A stretch of DNA of 64,000 nucleotides from Competibacter_A sp037045535. GTDB taxonomy: Bacteria > Pseudomonadota > Gammaproteobacteria > Competibacterales > Competibacteraceae. The notes under the pieces are model-generated. The model saw only the letters and a program-made list of their open reading frames with translations, made no database searches and had not been told where the DNA came from. The position numbers were made by a program, and so were the translations under genes. The DNA lies in assembly GCA_037045535.1 (NCBI GenBank), contig JBAOHI010000026.1, positions 62,001 through 126,000 of the forward strand, given 5' to 3'. Positions 37,435 to 49,078 of the stretch are shown here, in pieces; the stretch's first letter is position 1, and every line of letters begins with the position of its first letter.

Positions 37435-37481
37435 GTCGTCAAGTCTTCCCGAGCAAGCGTCGTTGGAGCGGTGGTGATCGA

Positions 37482-38198
37482 TTACACCGTCGGGTGGGTG
37501 GAATCGCCAGCGGCATCGAGGGTCTCTTGCGTTTCTTGCTTCGCTGTCTTCCGGGGGCCGGGCTTGCGCTGGACCGGTGGGCGGGGATTGGCCACCTTCT
37601 GCTCGCCGTCGCCGCGAAACCACGAGGTCATTTTGTCGTGAAGCGCGAGACCACGCGCCTGCGCTTCCAACTGGGCCTGATCGACCCATTCGTCGAGGCC
37701 GGCGACCCCGTGGTTTTGCAAAAGAGTTTTCAGTACGAACAGGAGCCGCGCCACGGTGGGGGCGATCGTCGCGGGTTGGGTCTCCGACAGCCAGCGGCTG
37801 GCGCTGCCGATCTCCCGCCCAAGCAACAGGCTGAACGCCGTGCGGCCCAAATAGGGACGATCGCTACCCCGCGCGCGTTGGGCGCTTTGCCCGGCCAGCC
37901 GTTCGTAGAGCGGATACACCTCGGCAGCAGTGGGAAAGCTCGGCAGAAAGACCGTTTCAGGATAGTGCGCCAACACCCACGCTAGCAGCGAGACGGCCGG
38001 ATCGCCCAGCGGCTCCTGGACGTGCCGAGGGTTCGTGTAATGGCACCATTTCATATCGGTCAGGCCCAACAGGTAACACATGTCGGTCCGCGAGAGCTTG
38101 TACCATTGTTGCAGAAACAGCAGGTCTTGCCCGCAGACGGGGCGATCATCCAAATCGAGATGCAAGGTAGCGGGGTCGGGAACGAGAAGGGGCGCCAT
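37482..38198 (-). CDS. Single-unit paralogue of the double helix-turn-helix protein
   Basis: 238 aa with one unit: VCGQDLLFLQQWYKLSRTDM, then CYLLGL, FLPSFPTAAEVYPLYERL, TAFSLLLGREIGSASRWLSE and NHGVAGLDEWVDQAQLEAQA. A basic Lys/Arg/Pro tail follows. It lies 47 bp upstream of the three-unit gene in the same direction, so the two form an operon that arose by duplication. The promoter is in the AT-rich interval 38199-38292, shared with a divergent gene. Confidence 0.65.
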   Translation of the reverse strand: MAPLLVPDPATLHLDLDDRPVCGQDLLFLQQWYKLSRTDMCYLLGLTDMKWCHYTNPRHVQEPLGDPAVSLLAWVLAHYPETVFLPSFPTAAEVYPLYERLAGQSAQRARGSDRPYLGRTAFSLLLGREIGSASRWLSETQPATIAPTVARLLFVLKTLLQNHGVAGLDEWVDQAQLEAQARGLALHDKMTSWFRGDGEQKVANPRPPVQRKPGPRKTAKQETQETLDAAGDSTHPTV

Positions 38199-38292
38199 CA
38201 GATCGATCCAGGTGCGTGTTCATTGGGTGTTTGTTTTGTTATTATACTGAAAAAAATTGGTTTGTTCGTCTATTCAACGTGGTATCGAGCGC
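38199..38292. promoter_or_regulatory. AT-rich divergent promoter interval
   Basis: The stretch TTGTTTTGTTATTATACTG, then a run of A, is clearly more AT-rich than its surroundings. It separates two divergent genes. Plausible -10 sequences are TATTAT/TATACT on the plus strand and ATAATAACA on the minus strand. Confidence 0.4.
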
Positions 38293-39054
38293 ATGGCCGA
38301 ACCCTCTTCCGACGCGTTACCGTTGCGGCCCTTTGCGCCGACTTTGTTGACGGGGCTCTTTCTCCCGGCGAACACGCCACCGCCGGTCGAGGTCCCGCTA
38401 CCCGATGCGCCCTTGCCCAATGTCACCCTGCGGTTGCCTGCCGGCGGCGTCACTTTGTTTTATGGTATCAATGCACCGCGTTGGCTGGGGCAGGCGCTGC
38501 AACGGGCGCAACAGCAGGGCTATTACGGGATCGGCGCGCGGGTGTTCGCCGCATTCGATCGGGTCCAGCAGGCCAGCCGCCAATTGCCCGCCGAGCGGGT
38601 GCCGGCGGTTGATGTGCTGTGGCTGAACCGTATGTATTGCGCCCGCGCGATCGCCGAGCGGATACAAGACTATACCCGGCAGTATCTGGCCGAGACCGGT
38701 GCGCCGGAGCCGCCGCAAAACGCCGCGTTGCGTTTCGACGAAATCAGCCAGCATCCCGAACTGCTCCAACGGTTGCTGACCGAACCGGAATTTGCCCATT
38801 TGCGCGCGATCGTGGCGACCCTCCCCGGTCGTCCGGCTCCGGACGGCAACCGGCCCGCCGCTCAGATCATGTACGTGCGGGATTTAACGGCCTTGCAGTC
38901 GATCCAGATCGATTACGGCGCCCCGCTCGGTCAGCCGGTGTTCCGGGTGCCGACCGCCGAGGAGGTGGCCACGCCTTCGGCCTTGTTCAATCCCTTCGCG
39001 GCGACCCTGCCCAAGCCCAACGTGGTGTACGTCCGCCCGTGGCCGGTGGGTTAA
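38293..39054 (+). CDS. Unknown protein divergent from the helix-turn-helix genes
   Basis: 253 aa from ATG 38293 (MAEPSSDALPLRPFAPTLLT); an earlier in-frame GTG at 38257 is possible. I do not recognise it. It has LPAGGVTLFYGINAPRWLGQ, QGYYGIGARVFAAFDRVQQA, a helical middle and the end KPNVVYVRPWPVG. There are no membrane segments. Its divergent position suggests a shared regulatory region with the multi-HTH operon. Confidence 0.5.
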   Translation: MAEPSSDALPLRPFAPTLLTGLFLPANTPPPVEVPLPDAPLPNVTLRLPAGGVTLFYGINAPRWLGQALQRAQQQGYYGIGARVFAAFDRVQQASRQLPAERVPAVDVLWLNRMYCARAIAERIQDYTRQYLAETGAPEPPQNAALRFDEISQHPELLQRLLTEPEFAHLRAIVATLPGRPAPDGNRPAAQIMYVRDLTALQSIQIDYGAPLGQPVFRVPTAEEVATPSALFNPFAATLPKPNVVYVRPWPVG

Positions 39055-39132
39055 ACGAATGCGTGCCGAGGAATCCCGACATGGGCGGCGGCGAGATTGG
39101 CCTTGCCGGAATCATTCGCCGTCGGTAACACC

Positions 39133-39246
39133 TCAGTACGCACTTCGGAAGAAACTCTCACGTTGTCGAACACGGTCCAGCGTGCCGATGCGGGACAGCG
39201 CGATCAGTGATCCAGCGTCGGGAATGAGGACGTTTGATCGAGCCAC
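39133..39246 (-). pseudogene. Remnant of a PIN-domain (DUF3368-like) toxin
   Basis: A GTG at 39246 overlaps the antitoxin end and opens ARSNVLIPDAGSLIALSRIG followed by TLDRV. This is the start of DUF3368-type PIN toxins (xxSDTSPLIALSRIG), with Asp of the active site in PDAG. Only 37 residues remain before a stop at 39133; the rest of the nuclease is gone. Confidence 0.55.
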
Positions 39247-39518
39247 TGCCAGGCGGTGTCCATGTCATCGTGGCCATCCGCCGCGCCGCTGGCAAGCGAG
39301 ACGCCAAGGCTCGATAGCAACGCCAGCATTTCCAGCAGCGGTTTACTAACCGTCCGCGCGGCGAATCCGGCGGAAACGGCACCATTCCAAAACAGCGAAA
39401 CCGCCAGTGCTATACCCACAGCGTCGGGATCGGGCAATCCCAACTTGTTCGCCTTCTTGGCGCCGCGCAAGGCGGTGGCGGGGCTATTCTTGAGTCGGCG
39501 GATGTTGACGACTTGCAT
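39204..39518 (-). CDS. Phd/UPF0175-type antitoxin
   Basis: 104 aa from ATG 39518. The N-terminus MQVVNIRRLKNSPATALRGA is the Phd-like DNA-binding start (xVVxIRxLKNxPxxAL). The second half, ALAVSLFWNGAVSAGFAART then LLEMLALLSSLGVSL, follows the UPF0175 helical pattern. It normally precedes an overlapping PIN-domain toxin, which here is only a remnant, making this an orphan antitoxin. The last residues overlap the toxin start. Confidence 0.6.
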   Translation of the reverse strand: MQVVNIRRLKNSPATALRGAKKANKLGLPDPDAVGIALAVSLFWNGAVSAGFAARTVSKPLLEMLALLSSLGVSLASGAADGHDDMDTAWQWLDQTSSFPTLDH

Positions 39519-39623
39519 ATTGTGTCCCTTAAATGTGCGAACACTGTATCGCATGTCGCTGATCGTGCAGCTTCTCGTCTTGTAACGCACGTTTTTCACG
39601 CTGAACTGGGAGGTTCCGCGCCG

Positions 39624-41858
39624 ATGCCCACGCCTAACGACGACCGACCGATCCGTATCCTGCATCTGTCTGACATCCATTTCAAAGCTGACAAGGCTTG
39701 GGATGCGGACCCGGTATTACGTGACTTGGCTGAATTCATCGCTGAAGAAGGGAATAAAGGGTATGTCCCCGACCTGGTAGTGATCACCGGCGATTTGGCC
39801 TTTGCGGGTGTGGCCGAAGAATATCAACTAGCCCGAAGTTGGCTGGACGAGCAACTTTGGCCGGCGCTACCGAAGGATTTTCCTCACAGCCGGCTATTGC
39901 TGGTGCCTGGCAACCACGATGTGGATCGCAAAAAAGTGGATTTTGTAGCCGAGGCTGTCCAAAAGAACTTGTTGGCTGCTAGAGATCAAAATCAACTCGC
40001 CAAAGTCCTCGGCGATGCCGGACAACGCGACGTATTGCTGAAACGCCATGCCGCCTACCTGCAGTTCTTCAGTGATTGGCTGGGTGAGGCACAACTGCTG
40101 CCTTGGTGGCGGCGATCCATCGAAATCCGTGGGGTCCGCCTGCACGTCGCCGGGCTCAACTCCGCCTGGATGGCGTGTGGCGAAGAAGATCGCGGTCGCT
40201 TGTTGCTGGGGCGTTACCAAATTAATCAGACGGTTCGTGATCAAGACGCCAAGAAAGCCGATTGGCGTTTGGCGCTACTCCACCACCCCTGGGACTACTG
40301 TGCCGAATTCGACGTTCACGAAACCCGCTCGACGATTCACCAGCACTGCGACCTGTTGCTGCGCGGCCATCTGCACTTTCCTCAAACCGAGCGAGTCGTC
40401 CCACCGGACCCAAACCGTGCCTGCCTGGAACTAGCCGCCGGCTGCGTCTACGAAAACAGCCAGTATCCGAACGCTTTCCAGTGGATCGAACTCCATCTTC
40501 GGCCACGCCGCATCAAGGTTCTGTACCGCTTGCATACTCGCAACGCCTGGACCATCGACCGCAACCAGCCGGGCTGCCCGGATGGCGAGGCTAAGTTTGA
40601 TCTATCTTCGACGAATCGAGGCGAGCCGGAAGATTCCAGCGAAACTTCACCAGATCATGGAAGCGGATCAAGGACCTTGAGCAGCACGCGGGTGGGAGCC
40701 GTCGAACAGACCAGCGCACAGGCCGCGATCAAAGGAGCGGGCGCCATTGCCCAAGGACCAGGCGCAGTGGCTGCCGGTGCAAAAGGGGTCGCCGTGGGTG
40801 GCGACGCTGGCAACGTCTCGATGGTCAATCAACCCATTACTGTCCGCGCCGCGCCAGGGGCTACCGTTATCATCGGCGACCCGTCGAACCGCATAACCGC
40901 TGTGGATCGAGGTCACAACCGATATGGTTCGAACACTATCGCCCAAGACGATGATGCCCAAGCCACTGGCGAACGCAGTCTAGATCGGAAACCTGAACGG
41001 AAGCGCGCGGCGGACTCTATTCATCCCAAAGCTATCACTGCGATCACCGAACTTTTCGATTTGATTCCCGTGCTGCGTACTACGCTCGCCAAACAACCGC
41101 AAGTTGACGCAACCGAATCGGCGGCGCTCGCAAAATGGCTGTGCGCGCCGGATGGTGATTTTTCTAATGCCATGAATACTTTCGAAATTGCCCTGAAGCA
41201 GCTCCCCCGTCGCCAGAAGGATATCGAACTGTTGCGCCAGTGCGCGCTGGACATCCTGGGCTGGATGGTGGTGACCACCGTCACGGACGGCCACGATCAG
41301 GAAGATGCTCGACTGGTACGAGGCTGGTTCGACGGTGTCGCTTTTCGCATTCCGCTGGGACGCAATCCTTGCCTGGAAGTGCTCACGGCCTGTTGGCGAC
41401 GCGGCAAGGCCGAGTTCACCATGGAGCCGAGTCGTTTCGATTTCGGAAAGGATGACATCACGCCCAAATGTTTTGAGGAAATTGGCTTCGACGACCCTAG
41501 GCGATTGGACTTAACCCGAACTGTGGATTTCATCTGGCGTCAGGTCTACCAGAAAATTTACATCGAACCAGCCCCATCCAAACTACCACCAGCAAAAATC
41601 GATGACCTTCGTGCCTGGCTCAACCGCCAACTCGCGATGGAAAATCGGCGCTTGCGGCTGGTCATCGATCGTTTCGACATGGACAGCACCTTCAATTTCA
41701 ACACTACGCTCCAGGCTATCTATAAAGCCATTCCCCAGATTCATCTCATCGTCATTGATAGTAATGCGACCGCCGACCCCGGTATCTTCGTAATGCTGGC
41801 AAGCGATCTCGCCGTCTGCATTTTGAGTTGTTTGCACGCGATCAAGGACCTGTCATGA
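39624..41858 (+). CDS. Calcineurin-like phosphoesterase with Gly-rich shared motif (conflict-system effector candidate)
   Basis: 744 aa from ATG 39624, preceded by GGGAGG. The metallophosphoesterase domain is residues 10-270, with all metal ligands: LHLSDIHF, VITGDLAF, VPGNHDVDR, ALLHHPWDY and LRGHLHFPQ. Residues 371-398 carry the motif GAGAIAQGPGAVAAGAKGVA plus VGGDAGN, which is shared with three proteins at 55-60 kb. The C-terminal ~290 residues (from SIHPKAITAITELFDL) are mostly helical and unrecognised; they could be a VMAP-like adaptor. The stop overlaps the next ATG (ATGA), so it heads a coupled operon with the MoxR ATPase and the DGR. Likely a nuclease or nucleotide-hydrolysing effector. 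Confidence 0.8.
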   Translation: MPTPNDDRPIRILHLSDIHFKADKAWDADPVLRDLAEFIAEEGNKGYVPDLVVITGDLAFAGVAEEYQLARSWLDEQLWPALPKDFPHSRLLLVPGNHDVDRKKVDFVAEAVQKNLLAARDQNQLAKVLGDAGQRDVLLKRHAAYLQFFSDWLGEAQLLPWWRRSIEIRGVRLHVAGLNSAWMACGEEDRGRLLLGRYQINQTVRDQDAKKADWRLALLHHPWDYCAEFDVHETRSTIHQHCDLLLRGHLHFPQTERVVPPDPNRACLELAAGCVYENSQYPNAFQWIELHLRPRRIKVLYRLHTRNAWTIDRNQPGCPDGEAKFDLSSTNRGEPEDSSETSPDHGSGSRTLSSTRVGAVEQTSAQAAIKGAGAIAQGPGAVAAGAKGVAVGGDAGNVSMVNQPITVRAAPGATVIIGDPSNRITAVDRGHNRYGSNTIAQDDDAQATGERSLDRKPERKRAADSIHPKAITAITELFDLIPVLRTTLAKQPQVDATESAALAKWLCAPDGDFSNAMNTFEIALKQLPRRQKDIELLRQCALDILGWMVVTTVTDGHDQEDARLVRGWFDGVAFRIPLGRNPCLEVLTACWRRGKAEFTMEPSRFDFGKDDITPKCFEEIGFDDPRRLDLTRTVDFIWRQVYQKIYIEPAPSKLPPAKIDDLRAWLNRQLAMENRRLRLVIDRFDMDSTFNFNTTLQAIYKAIPQIHLIVIDSNATADPGIFVMLASDLAVCILSCLHAIKDLS

Positions 41859-42825
41859 TCCCCGACCTTCCCATTAACGCACCCATTTCTCTGCCTGCTT
41901 GCGGCACCTGGCCCGAATCGGTCCATCTTTTCGACCAGCAGAGCGCCGACGCCGTGCTGGCCGCGCTCGCCGCCGAGCGCCCTTTGTTGGTCCGGGGCGA
42001 GCCCGGCGCGGGCAAGAGCCAATTAGCGCGAGCGGCGGCCCAAGCGCTGGGCCGTCTGTTCGTCTCCACCGTGGTTCATTCGCGCAGCGAGGCCCAGGAC
42101 CTGCAATGGGAATACGACGCCGTGGCCCGGCTGGGCGAGGCGCAGGTGCTCGCTTCGGTATCCTCCGAATTAAGCCCCCAGGAACGCCTCGACCCGCGCC
42201 GCTTCCTGGTTCCCGGCCCGCTCTGGTGGGTGTTCGACTGGCAGTCCGCCCAGGATCAGGTCAAGGATTACAGCCTGTGCAAGGCCAATCCGCCGACCAA
42301 ACCCGATGGGTGGCGACCGGAGCAGGGCAGCGTGTTGCTGATCGACGAGATCGACAAGGCCGAGGCGGACCTCCCCAATAGCTTGTTGGAAACGCTCGGC
42401 AACGGTGCCTTTCCGGTGCCGTGGTTGGATGCGCCCGTGGGCTTGCGCGCGGGCATCCCGCCGCCGTTGGTGGTGATCACCTCCAACGAGGAACGCGAAC
42501 TGCCTGCCGCCTTCCTGCGCCGTTGCCTGGTGCTGAACCTGCAACTGCCGAGCGATCCGAAAGAGCTGGTAGACTGCCTGGTCAAGCGCGGCGGGGAACA
42601 TTTCGGCAAAGATTGCTCCGAAAGCGTTCGCGTCCTGGTGGCCGAACAGTTGGTCAAGGACCGTACCAAGGCGCGCGAACTGGGCCGGCCCGCGCCGGGC
42701 CAAGCCGAGTATCTGGACATCCTGCGCGCGCTGAAAAACGCCCGTCGCTCCGACGAGGCGGCCCAGATAGACTTGTTCCAGCGCATCGCTCGCTTCGCCC
42801 TTGACAAAGCCGGGACCACGGGCGC

Positions 42826-42829
<4 letters not shown>
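41855..42829 (+). CDS. MoxR-type AAA+ ATPase of a conflict system
   Basis: 324 aa. Walker A GEPGAGKS at residues 48-55, Walker B VLLIDEID at 160-167, sensor-1-like VVITSNEERELPAAFLRRCL with the arginine finger region. The start ATG overlaps the phosphoesterase stop, and the stop TGA (42827-42829) overlaps the ATG of the next gene, so the three are translationally coupled. MoxR ATPases work with vWA-like and effector proteins in the ternary conflict systems described by Aravind and co-workers. This gene order (effector, MoxR, SAV_2336/FGE-type sensor) fits that logic. Confidence 0.88.
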
Positions 42830-45721
<2,892 letters not shown>

Positions 45722-45737
45722 CCAGCGGAGCGCCGAC

Positions 45738-46244
45738 ATGAAATATCGCTTTTTCCACGTTCCCGCCCGAGACCCAGCCGCCGAAACCGAAATCCTGAAC
45801 CGGTTCCTGGCCGAGCGGCGCATCGTGGCGGTGGATCGCCAGTTTGTCGCCGATGGCGGCAACAGCTTCTGGGCTTTTTCCATCGCCTATCGGGACGGCG
45901 CGTCTGCCTCGGACCCCACGAGCGCTCTCGGTCGGCCGGAGAAGACCAAGATCGATTATCGCGAGGTTTTCGACGAGCGCGACTTCGCCGCGTTCGTCGC
46001 CCTGCGGACGCTGCGCAAGGAGTTGGCCGAAGCGGAGGGCGTGCCCGCTTACGCCCTGTTCACCAACGAACAACTGGCGGCCATGGTGCGGACCAAGGCG
46101 CGCACCATTGCAGATTTGGCCGCCATCGAGGGCGTCGGCAAGAGCCGGGTGGAGAAGTACGCCGCCGCTTTCCTAAAAGTGCTGGCCGACTCGCCCAAAA
46201 CCGCCGCGACCGAGGAGGGCGACCGTGCGCCGGGTGCGGATTGA
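45738..46244 (+). CDS. HRDC-domain DGR accessory protein
   Basis: 168 aa. The N-terminal part (MKYRFFHVPARDPAAETEIL ... VAVDRQFVADGGNSFWAFSI) is the segment usually seen in DGR-linked HRDC proteins. The HRDC helical domain follows (AAFVALRTLRKELAEAEGVP, LAAIEGVGKSRVEKY). HRDC proteins are one of the known accessory types that replace Avd in DGRs; they probably bind nucleic acid during mutagenic cDNA synthesis or transfer. It ends 20 bp inside the start of the reverse transcriptase gene. Confidence 0.88.
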   Translation: MKYRFFHVPARDPAAETEILNRFLAERRIVAVDRQFVADGGNSFWAFSIAYRDGASASDPTSALGRPEKTKIDYREVFDERDFAAFVALRTLRKELAEAEGVPAYALFTNEQLAAMVRTKARTIADLAAIEGVGKSRVEKYAAAFLKVLADSPKTAATEEGDRAPGAD

Positions 46245-47232
46245 ACTGACCGAGGTGGCTGCCATCCCCAACCTGATCGAAGCGACGGCCCGCGCCGCGC
46301 GCGGCAAACGCGAACGGCCCGTGGTGCGCGCCTTTCTCGACCGGCTCGAAGCGCATCTGGCGGTTTTGGCCGAGGACATCGTGGCCGGCCGCGCCCCGCG
46401 CGGCGAATACCGCTGCTTCCGCATCCGCGACCCCAAGCCGCGCGTCATTCACGCCGCCTGCTTCGCCGACCGGGTCTTGCATCACGCCGTCATGCTCCAC
46501 GCCGGTCCGGTGCTGGAGCGGGCCATGACCGCCACCAGCTACGCCTGCCGTCCGGACAAGGGAACGCTGGCGGCAGTCCGGGCCGCGCAGGCCGCCCTGC
46601 AACGCTTTCCCTGGTACGTCAAGGTCGATATCAGCGGCTACTTCGCCCACATCGACCACGCCCGCCTGTTCGATGTGCTCGACCGGCGCTTCAAGGGAAC
46701 GGGATTCATGGACTTATTGCGGCGCATCGTCGTCGGCCACGAGACTGCGCCCGGCAAAGGCTTGCCCATCGGCTCTCTGACCTCGCAGTACTTCGCCAAC
46801 TATTATCTGGACGGTCTGGATCGTCTGTTGCTGGAAAAACTCGGCGCGCGCGCCGAAGTGCGCTACATGGACGATATCCTCTGGTGGTGCGACAGTCGGG
46901 AGCAGGCGCGGGAAACCCTGGCGGCGGTCGGCGACTGGCTGGGCCGGGAGCGCCTGCTGCGGCTGAAAGAACCCAGCCAAATCAACCGCTCCCGCCACGG
47001 GGCCGGCTTCTGCGGCTACCGCGTGCTTCCCGGCACGCTGCGTCTGAGCGCACGACGGCGCAAACGCTACCAAGAACGTCGCGCCGCGTGGGAAGCAGCC
47101 TGGCGCGAGGGGCGGATCGATGCTCTGACCCTGCAACGGGGTTATGATGCCGTGCGCGCCATCACCCTCCATGCGGACGGCCGCAACTGGCGGTGCAACG
47201 AACTGGTGCGTCATCCCGCGCCGGAGGTGTAA
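46225..47232 (+). CDS. Diversity-generating retroelement reverse transcriptase
   Basis: 335 aa, GTG start at 46225 behind GAGGAGGG. Palm motifs: DISGYFAHID (first catalytic Asp) and RYMDDILWWC (YMDD at 214-217). The finger motif GLPIGSLTSQYFANYYLDGL has I-G-x-x-x-SQ in place of the QGxxxSP of retroviral or group II intron enzymes; this is the hallmark of DGR reverse transcriptases and is tied to errors opposite adenine. It copies the template RNA that starts 11 bp after the stop. No maturase domain, so not a group II intron. Confidence 0.97.
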   Translation: MRRVRIELTEVAAIPNLIEATARAARGKRERPVVRAFLDRLEAHLAVLAEDIVAGRAPRGEYRCFRIRDPKPRVIHAACFADRVLHHAVMLHAGPVLERAMTATSYACRPDKGTLAAVRAAQAALQRFPWYVKVDISGYFAHIDHARLFDVLDRRFKGTGFMDLLRRIVVGHETAPGKGLPIGSLTSQYFANYYLDGLDRLLLEKLGARAEVRYMDDILWWCDSREQARETLAAVGDWLGRERLLRLKEPSQINRSRHGAGFCGYRVLPGTLRLSARRRKRYQERRAAWEAAWREGRIDALTLQRGYDAVRAITLHADGRNWRCNELVRHPAPEV

Positions 47233-47243
47233 GGGTGGAGGTC

Positions 47244-47373
47244 GAAACCGGCGAGAGGCGCGTCCTGCGGGGCGGTTCCTGGATCAACGACGGTCGCAAC
47301 GCGCGCTCCGCGTACCGCAACGACAACGAGCCCGGCAACCGCAACGACAACATCGGCTTTCGTCTGGCCCTAG
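47244..47373 (+). repeat. DGR template repeat TR
   Basis: 130 bp on the same strand as the reverse transcriptase, 11 bp after its stop. It is rich in AAC codons in the target frame (AAC occurs eight times in the central 75 bp), which mutate without producing stops. All differences from VR1 (11) and VR2 (15) are at template adenines. Homology to both VRs ends at CTAG; TR continues with CTCAACGG, the VRs with GTCCCGAG. Confidence 0.96.
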
Positions 47374-47536
47374 CTCAACGGGGTGGTGGATGCCGCCCCA
47401 TGGACCAGACCCCCATCCCGTCCTGCCGCCCGGCAGGCAAAAAGCGAACGGCCGCCGGCGTGCTAGTAGGGAGAGCGGATGCCTCTCGAACGCTCGCCGG
47501 TCGGCCGCCTTCTTCGAAGGCCGGCAGGGAGCGGAC

Positions 47537-48463
47537 GTGAAGAATCCGGCCCCCACCCCGCCGCCCGGTCCCGCGCCAGAGCATTTTCCCGCCCCTTGGG
47601 CCAGCGACTGGGGCGAAGACCCCTACGGATTGTGGCAGTCCTTGACCTACCGGGGCGTGCGCCAAGCCTTCCGCTGGCTGCCGCCGGGACGGTTCCTGAT
47701 GGGCTCGCCGGAGAATGAGCATGACCGATTCGACAACGAACTTCAGCACGAAGTGATGTTGACCCGGGGGTTCTGGCTGGCCGAGACGGCCTGCACCCAG
47801 GCGCTGTGGCAAGCGGTGATGGGAAAGAACCCCAGCTCCTTCAAGGGTGAACGGCGGCCGGTGGAGCAGGTGAGCTGGAACGACGCGCAGGAATTCATCG
47901 CGCGGCTCAACGGCACGGTGCCGGGACTGGAAGCGCGCCTGCCGACCGAAGCCGAATGGGAATACGCCTGCCGGGCCGGAACGACCACTCCGTTCTCGTT
48001 CGGCGAGGACATCACGCTGGAGCAAGTGAACTACGATGGCAACGTTCCCTATCGCGGTGGCAAGGAAGGGCAATATCGGGAAGAAACCGTCGAAGTCGCC
48101 TCGCTGCCGGCCAATCCCTGGGGGCTGTACGAGATGCACGGCAACGTCTGGGAGTGGTGCCAAGACTGGTACGGAGACTATCCCGAGGGTTCGGTGGTCG
48201 ATCCCACCGGCCCGGATACCGGCGAGGGGCGCGTCCTGCGGGGCGGTTCCTGGTTCGGCGACGGTCGCGGCGCGCGCTCCGCGTACCGCAGCGGCGGCGA
48301 GCCCGGCCTCCGCAACGACGACTTCGGCTTTCGTCTGGCCCTAGGTCCCGAGCTCCGGCGAGACGAGCGGGCCGGTCGAGGCGAGGGTGGGGCCGGCCAG
48401 ACCGCGCGCGAAGCGCCCGGAGGGGGCGAGAAGCGCGGGCGGGCAGGTCCCGCCGGTCGGTGA
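47537..48463 (+). CDS. DGR target 2: FGE-sulfatase-domain protein
   Basis: 308 aa from GTG 47537 behind AGGGAGCGG, chosen because homology begins there; the frame is open upstream through TR. It is a nearly stand-alone FGE-sulfatase/C-type-lectin-fold domain (GVRQAFRWLPPGRFLMGSPE, LPTEAEWEYACRAGTTTPFS, MHGNVWEWCQDWYGDYPEGS), closely related to the C-terminus of target 1. It ends in the variable repeat and a shared basic tail. It probably supplies a free diversified binding module. No catalytic Cys of true formylglycine-generating enzymes is evident. Confidence 0.88.
   Translation: MKNPAPTPPPGPAPEHFPAPWASDWGEDPYGLWQSLTYRGVRQAFRWLPPGRFLMGSPENEHDRFDNELQHEVMLTRGFWLAETACTQALWQAVMGKNPSSFKGERRPVEQVSWNDAQEFIARLNGTVPGLEARLPTEAEWEYACRAGTTTPFSFGEDITLEQVNYDGNVPYRGGKEGQYREETVEVASLPANPWGLYEMHGNVWEWCQDWYGDYPEGSVVDPTGPDTGEGRVLRGGSWFGDGRGARSAYRSGGEPGLRNDDFGFRLALGPELRRDERAGRGEGGAGQTAREAPGGGEKRGRAGPAGR
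48215..48344 (+). repeat. DGR variable repeat VR2
   Basis: 130 bp aligned without gaps to TR; 15 differences, all at template adenines (A to G, T or C), for example AAC to GGC three times, AAC to CTC, ATC to TTC twice. VR2 and VR1 differ from each other at many of these sites, so each was diversified independently. The unchanged 3' end precedes a ~120-bp tail that is almost the same as the one after VR1. Confidence 0.95.
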
Positions 48464-48472
48464 GCAAGTCGG

Positions 48473-49078
48473 CTATTCCTTCCGATCCTTCGGGTCGATC
48501 CACCGCCGTTTCTTGCGGATCACCGTCGGCAGGGGCGGCTTCTCGCCGCGTTTGGCCGCCTCGCGCGCCCGTTCTTCAGTGACTTTCCGTTCCAGGTTGC
48601 GCAGTCGGTTGCGCTCGTTTTCCTCGCGGCGGCGTTGCTTTTCCGCCGCCCGCCGCTCCCGCTCGGCGATCCGCTCGGCCTTGGCGCGCTGCTGTTGCTT
48701 CTCCAGCACTTTGTGCTGTCGGTGGCGGGTGGCGGCGTCCTTTTGCCGCTTTTGATGCTCGCCCAGTAGCCGAACCGCCTCACTACGGGCCAGGGCGTCC
48801 ACCTCGCCCGCTAGATTGCCATCCAAGTCATAGCGCCGTCCGTCACGACGGTGGATGAGCGCTAGCAGGTAGCCGGCCCGGCCGGTGTGGTTGGCTAGCA
48901 CCCGGCCCAGCAGGTCGAGATCGACCGGCTCGCCCTGTTGGATCAACCGCGCGCGGATGTCCGTGTCGATGTCGAGCTTGAGCGGGAGAAGGTCGTCGTA
49001 GCGCTTTGGGAACGCTTTGGGGAAGCGTTCCATCAGGAGGCGATGGAGAGCGGTGGCATCTTTGCGGGCGGTGGACAT
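48473..49078 (-). CDS. ProQ/FinO-family RNA chaperone
   Basis: 201 aa from ATG 49078 (MSTARKDATALHRLLMERFP). The FinO/ProQ domain covers about residues 10-95: FPKAFPKRYDDLLPLKLDID then GRVLANHTGRAGYLLALIHR and GRRYDLDGNLAGEV. A long Lys/Arg/Glu helix follows (KRQKDAATRHRQHKVLEKQQ...), ending in a basic tail. These proteins bind structured RNA 3' ends; plasmid versions control conjugation by antisense RNA. It is convergent with the DGR operon and its 5' end overlaps the divergent helicase start. Confidence 0.82.
   Translation of the reverse strand: MSTARKDATALHRLLMERFPKAFPKRYDDLLPLKLDIDTDIRARLIQQGEPVDLDLLGRVLANHTGRAGYLLALIHRRDGRRYDLDGNLAGEVDALARSEAVRLLGEHQKRQKDAATRHRQHKVLEKQQQRAKAERIAERERRAAEKQRRREENERNRLRNLERKVTEERAREAAKRGEKPPLPTVIRKKRRWIDPKDRKE

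Noticed and set aside
46225..47232. Retron or group II intron reverse transcriptase
   Set aside because: No maturase domain, no msr/msd, and the IGSLTSQ motif with TR/VR repeats proves a DGR.
48938..49042. Start of the helicase at 48938
   Set aside because: This part is antisense to the conserved FinO/ProQ domain and shows no helicase similarity.
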